Positions 61,054 through 64,000 of a DNA stretch of 64,000 bases are shown piece by piece (position 1 is the stretch's first letter; each line of letters begins with the position of its first letter). The stretch lies in contig CAJQQZ010000031.1 in assembly GCA_905480575.1 (NCBI GenBank), positions 16,859 through 80,858 of the forward strand, read 5' to 3'. The DNA is from an uncultured Alphaproteobacteria bacterium (GTDB taxonomy: Bacteria > Pseudomonadota > Alphaproteobacteria > UBA7985 > CAJQQZ01). Made by a program: the position numbers and the translations under genes. Under the pieces are notes generated by a model. The model was not told the DNA's origin. It saw nothing but the letters and a program-made list of their open reading frames with translations, and did no database searches.

Positions 61054-62149
61054 TGTTGCCATTGTCGGCGGTGGACTTTTAGGCTCTGCCTTTGGTTGGG
61101 GCTTGGCGCGGGCCGGCCAAAAGACGATTGTTTTTGACGAAGGCGACACCGCAATTCGAACAGCGCGCGGCAATTTTGGTCTGGTTTGGGTGCAAAGTAA
61201 GGGGCAGACGATGCCTGACTATGCTGCCTGGTCATTACAAGCGAGTCAACTATGGCCGGACTTTGCAGACGAACTAAAAGACAGCACCGGCATCGATATC
61301 CACTACGTTAGAGAAGGCTACAACATTGCAGCGAGCGAGGTCGAACTCGAGCAAGCGATTGCCGGACAGGAACGAATAAAAGCCGGTATGGGAGACAGGG
61401 CTTATAGTTACGAAGTGATCGACCGAAAGACGCTAAAGTCGGTCGCACCATTGGTGAGTGACACTGTCCCTGGCGCTATCTACACGGGACACGATGGCCA
61501 CTGCAACCCACTTTTCTTGATGCGTGCACTGCATCAGGACATGCAGACTAAGGGGGGTGACTATCGCCCGAATACTCCGATTGATGCTATCCGACCGGCT
61601 CCAGGCGGTGGTTTTGATCTCTTTAGTGGATGTGGTCGTCTACTGGCCTCCGCTGAACGCGTTATCGTTGCTGCTGGACATGGATCGGGTGAGTTAGTCC
61701 GCGACTACGGAATTGACCTACCAGTTCATGCTGACCAGGGGCAGGTTCTCGTTACCGAAAAAGTGAGCGAGGTGTTTTCATTCGCCACTGGAACTGTGCG
61801 TCAGACGGATAATGGCTCCTTCCTTCTGGGTGCCTCCAGCAAAGAAATCGGACTTGATACCCGAACTGATTTGCCAACGCTGGCTGAAATTGTTCGCTAT
61901 TGCCTCTCCATTTTCCCATTCCTTGGCAATCTCCGCTTACAACGCGCCTGGGGTGCACTGCGCGTGATGACGCCAGATGGTTGTCCGATTTACCAGCAAT
62001 CTGATAGCTATCCTGGGCTGTTCTCCTTTGCCTGCCACAGCGGGGTGACCCTGGCTTCTGTTCACGCGCTTATGGTTACCAAATGGATATTGGACGGACA
62101 AATTCCCTCTGAGTTCGATGTGTTTCACCCGAGGCGATTCCATGTTTAA
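61040..62149 (+). CDS. FAD-dependent oxidoreductase (DadA-like subunit) of a trimeric dehydrogenase
   Basis: 369 residues. FAD-binding G-G-G-L-L-G-S-A at the N terminus and the DAO fold: N-F-G-L-V-W-V-Q, D-G-H-C-N-P-L-F-L-M-R-A-L, V-I-V-A-A-G-H-G-S-G and near the end W-G-A-L-R-V-M-T-P-D-G-x-P, H-S-G-V-T-L-A. With the 2Fe-2S protein and the second flavoprotein downstream it forms the catalytic unit of the D-hydroxyproline dehydrogenase / opine oxidase / HcnABC type, where this chain oxidises the C-N bond of an amino or imino acid. Confidence 0.9.
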   Translation: MLDHDVAIVGGGLLGSAFGWGLARAGQKTIVFDEGDTAIRTARGNFGLVWVQSKGQTMPDYAAWSLQASQLWPDFADELKDSTGIDIHYVREGYNIAASEVELEQAIAGQERIKAGMGDRAYSYEVIDRKTLKSVAPLVSDTVPGAIYTGHDGHCNPLFLMRALHQDMQTKGGDYRPNTPIDAIRPAPGGGFDLFSGCGRLLASAERVIVAAGHGSGELVRDYGIDLPVHADQGQVLVTEKVSEVFSFATGTVRQTDNGSFLLGASSKEIGLDTRTDLPTLAEIVRYCLSIFPFLGNLRLQRAWGALRVMTPDGCPIYQQSDSYPGLFSFACHSGVTLASVHALMVTKWILDGQIPSEFDVFHPRRFHV

Positions 62150-62441
62150 GCGTGCCAGGAATATCCAGAGCAAAGTGTCCATCCTGTTCGACGGACAGCC
62201 CATTGCTGCGGAGGAGGGGGAGACAGTTGCGGCAGCGCTTTTCGCAGCCGGTATCTTAAGTTTTCGCCAGGCTCCAGAAGACGACAGTCCCCGTGGCCCT
62301 TACTGTATGATCGGCAATTGCTTTGAATGCTTGATCGAAATCGAAGGGTTGGGAGGGCGGCAAGCCTGCCAGACGCGAGTACGCGATGGCATGGTGATCG
62401 CGCGCCATCGAGGTCTCGCGACGGTGGAGGCCGGATCATGA
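62142..62441 (+). CDS. Small 2Fe-2S ferredoxin-like subunit
   Basis: 99 residues from the ATG at 62142 (an in-frame upstream start lies inside the preceding gene). Four Cys in plant-ferredoxin spacing: C55-x4-C60-x2-C63 and C76. N-terminal V-S-I-L-F-D-G-Q-P-I-A-A-E-E-G-E-T-V-A-A-A-L is typical of the small subunit of opine/hydroxyproline oxidases (LhpF, HcnA-like). It passes electrons between the two flavoproteins. Overlaps both neighbours (8 and 4 nt). Confidence 0.93.
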   Translation: MFKRARNIQSKVSILFDGQPIAAEEGETVAAALFAAGILSFRQAPEDDSPRGPYCMIGNCFECLIEIEGLGGRQACQTRVRDGMVIARHRGLATVEAGS

Positions 62442-63838
62442 CAGCGGATGTGGTCATCATCGGTGCAGGTCCTGCAGGGCTGAGCCTCGCTATCGGGCTT
62501 GCCCAATTAGGCGTTTGCGTCGAAATCATCGACGAAGGTCAAACAGCGGGCGGTCAGGTTTACCGCGCTGTCAGCCGGAACAGCAGTAATAAGCAGTTGT
62601 TGGACTGGCTTGGCCTGGACTATGCCAAGGGTGCTGCCGTGGTCAGCGATGCACAAAAGCTTGATCGTATATCATGGCGGATGGCAACTTCGGTTTGGGA
62701 CATTCGGTGCGAAGACGAAGGAATTGAGCTTGGACTGGTGGTGGATGGCAAGGTGTCTGTTGTGAAATCCAACCACGTCGTTCTAGCGACTGGTGCAATG
62801 GAGCGTCCGACGCCCTTTCCAGGTTGGACCTTGCCCGGTGTCGTCAGCATGGGTGCTGCGCAGACATTGCTCAAAGATGCCGGTCTGTTGCCCGAAGACG
62901 GGGTTGTTCTGGCTGGACAAGGGCCGCTGCTCTATCTGTTCGCCTCCCAGATTCTTGCCGCTGGGGTGAGACCAAAGGCAGTGTTAGATTTTGCCCCTAA
63001 ATGGGTTGCTCCGAAAAACCTGCCACTCCTCGCCAGAGCCCTGATAAGCTCAGGAAAAATGATTGCTAAGGGCTTGCATCTGCGTAACCAGATTTCGGCG
63101 GCAGGGGTTGAACATCTCTTTAATGTCAAACGGATTGAGGCATTTGGTGACGACTCACTCAACAGGGTTCGCTACCTCCACCGGGGCGTTGAGAAAGAGG
63201 TCGAAACCAAGTTGCTGCTTGTGCATGACGGTGTGATTGCGAACACTCACATAACGACTGCAGCTGGTTGTGCACATAATTGGGATAAACAGCAGGCTGC
63301 TTGGATTCCAAGGCGCAACACCCTTGGGCAGACGAGTTGCAAGAATCTCTGGATGCTAGGAGATGGGGCTGGCATCGCCGGGGCGGACGCCGCGGTGCTA
63401 CAAGGGCGGATTATGGCACGCGCAATTGCCATGAAGCTTGATCTGTCGCCCCCTTACGGTGAGCATCAAAACCGTGCCGATCTTCAGGCGCTTAGCCGCA
63501 TAACGATCTTGCGGCGTTTCCTTGACCGGCAATATGCGCCGGTTGCGGCTTTTTCAAATCCCCCCGATGAGACGATGATTTGCCGTTGTGAGGCGATCAA
63601 GGCGGTTGAAATTCGCACTCTCGCCCGTTCCGGCTGTATGGGGCCTAATCAATTGCGGGCCTTTTCCCGCGCCGGGATGGGACCCTGTATGGGACGGCAA
63701 TGTGGTGGTGCCATCAGCAGGATTATGGCTGCAGAGACAGGGCAAGACATCGCTGATATAGGGCACTTCAGCATACGCACTCCGTTGAAACCAGTGACAC
63801 TGGCAGAGGTTGCAAGTCTCCACAAAGTCGAGCCGTGA
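62438..63838 (+). CDS. FAD/NAD(P)-type oxidoreductase with C-terminal BFD-like 2Fe-2S domain
   Basis: 466 residues from the ATG at 62438 (ATGA overlap). N-terminal G-A-G-P-A-G-L, the second dinucleotide motif near V-V-L-A-G-Q-G-P-L-L, and A-T-G-A-M-E-R-P-T-P-F-P-G-W-T-L-P-G-V. The end of the protein has a BFD-like Cys set: I-C-R-C, then G-P-C-M-G-R-Q-C. This matches the large alpha subunit of D-hydroxyproline / opine / cyanide-forming dehydrogenases, which passes electrons on to the quinone pool. Last certain gene of the operon. Confidence 0.92.
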   Translation: MTADVVIIGAGPAGLSLAIGLAQLGVCVEIIDEGQTAGGQVYRAVSRNSSNKQLLDWLGLDYAKGAAVVSDAQKLDRISWRMATSVWDIRCEDEGIELGLVVDGKVSVVKSNHVVLATGAMERPTPFPGWTLPGVVSMGAAQTLLKDAGLLPEDGVVLAGQGPLLYLFASQILAAGVRPKAVLDFAPKWVAPKNLPLLARALISSGKMIAKGLHLRNQISAAGVEHLFNVKRIEAFGDDSLNRVRYLHRGVEKEVETKLLLVHDGVIANTHITTAAGCAHNWDKQQAAWIPRRNTLGQTSCKNLWMLGDGAGIAGADAAVLQGRIMARAIAMKLDLSPPYGEHQNRADLQALSRITILRRFLDRQYAPVAAFSNPPDETMICRCEAIKAVEIRTLARSGCMGPNQLRAFSRAGMGPCMGRQCGGAISRIMAAETGQDIADIGHFSIRTPLKPVTLAEVASLHKVEP

Positions 63839-63898
63839 GAAAGGATTAACAGGGAGGAAGGTAACATCGGCAAAAGTCCGGGTAATTTTTTTCCGTAG

Positions 63899-63934
63899 AG
63901 AGATTCACAAGGGGCACGAATTGTGCGAATCTCT
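63899..63934. repeat. Hairpin after the catabolic operon
   Basis: AGAGATTC ... GAATCTCT is an 8-bp inverted repeat extended inward by ACAA/TTGT with a 2-nt bulge. There is no T run directly after it, but it follows the last operon gene by about 60 nt, so it may stop or protect the transcript, or belong to the next element. Confidence 0.45.
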
Positions 63935-63940
63935 TCGTTG

Positions 63941-64000
63941 ATGACACAATTGCTTGCTCCTATTGATGATCTGGATATTGAAGAGTTAAAGAAGCTGCTG
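63941..64000 (+). CDS. Possible start of a further gene (cut by window edge)
   Basis: From the ATG at 63941 the frame is open to the window end (20 codons: M-T-Q-L-L-A-P-I-D-D-L-D-I-E-E-L-K-K-L-L); a GTG at 63923 is an alternative start. The short acidic, helical opening is reminiscent of some IS66-type transposase starts but is too short for a call. Confidence 0.3.
   Translation, partial: MTQLLAPIDDLDIEELKKLL

Noticed and set aside
61040..63838. Hydrogen cyanide synthase (HcnABC)
   Set aside because: The three subunit types match, but the gene order differs (DAO-type chain first), the DAO-type chain is short, and the importer and enolase-superfamily gene point to amino/imino-acid catabolism.
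1..64000. CRISPR arrays, prophage genes, secondary-metabolite synthases
   Set aside because: No regularly spaced repeats, no phage structural or integrase genes, and no multimodular synthase found.

Overview
The window looks like chromosomal DNA of an alphaproteobacterium of moderate GC content, probably a marine or otherwise environmental Rhodospirillales-like lineage. The genus cannot be fixed from the sequence alone. The evidence is a RegB/RegA redox two-component pair, an MmcB-type DNA repair gene, the linked block histone-deacetylase-like gene / xseB / ispA / dxs / tlyA / rRNA methyltransferase, a glyQ-glyS-ppdK block, CobS/CobT/CobC cobalamin genes, and alphaproteobacterial forms of FabI, AroC and YgfZ. 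Genes are tightly packed: stops and starts often overlap by 1-20 nt, and three convergent pairs overlap by exactly 4 nt through interlocked stop codons.

Layout. 1-5.9 kb: two small lipoproteins, a GNAT acetyltransferase, a class A penicillin-binding protein, a VOC protein, a YgjP-type metalloprotease and an Ada-like DNA repair methyltransferase. 6-8.6 kb: cobC/cobS with divergent cobT (lower-ligand attachment of cobalamin). 8.7-11.1 kb: regBA and mmcB. 11.2-14.3 kb: a Kazal-like secreted protein, a compact three-gene cobalt-type nitrile hydratase / thiocyanate hydrolase-like operon, a haloacid dehalogenase and a double CDGSH protein. 14.3-20.2 kb: an L,D-transpeptidase, a 3-hydroxyisobutyrate-dehydrogenase-like oxidoreductase with two hotdog thioesterases, an FkbM methyltransferase and an O-antigen-ligase-like membrane protein. 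20.2-27.2 kb: a minus-strand run sohB-like / small Zn-ribbon gene / glyQ / glyS / ppdK / methyltransferase. 27.4-34.1 kb: an ArsR regulator divergent from the tusA-like / HDAC-like / xseB / ispA / dxs / tlyA / rlmD-like operon, which makes isoprenoid precursors and modifies rRNA. 34.1-51.4 kb: a penicillin-acylase-like Ntn hydrolase, an MFS carrier, aroC, fabI, a YihY protein with an acidic tail, a PNPOx protein, a solitary solute-binding protein, ygfZ, an outer-membrane barrel, mmsA, a PAP2 phosphatase, a second class A PBP with a C-terminal SH3 domain, and a lipoprotein.

51.6-64 kb: a tRNA-Phe(GAA) is followed at once by an IS481-family element whose transposase is frameshifted, then a probable IS3-type remnant, and then what looks like an acquired catabolic island. 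A divergent LysR regulator faces one tightly coupled operon. It encodes a Tat-exported peptide-type solute-binding protein, two permeases with an enolase-superfamily enzyme between them, two ATPases, and a three-subunit flavin/iron-sulfur dehydrogenase of the D-hydroxyproline / opine oxidase type. The genes imply import of a peptide-like or imino-acid compound, epimerisation, dehydration or cycloisomerisation of it, and oxidation.

The most striking observation is in the solute-binding protein of this island. Its sequence is in circularly permuted order: the segment that normally ends a family-5 binding protein comes directly after the signal peptide, and the protein stops exactly where that segment would normally begin. 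I am not aware of this being described for a Dpp/Opp-type receptor, but I could not search.
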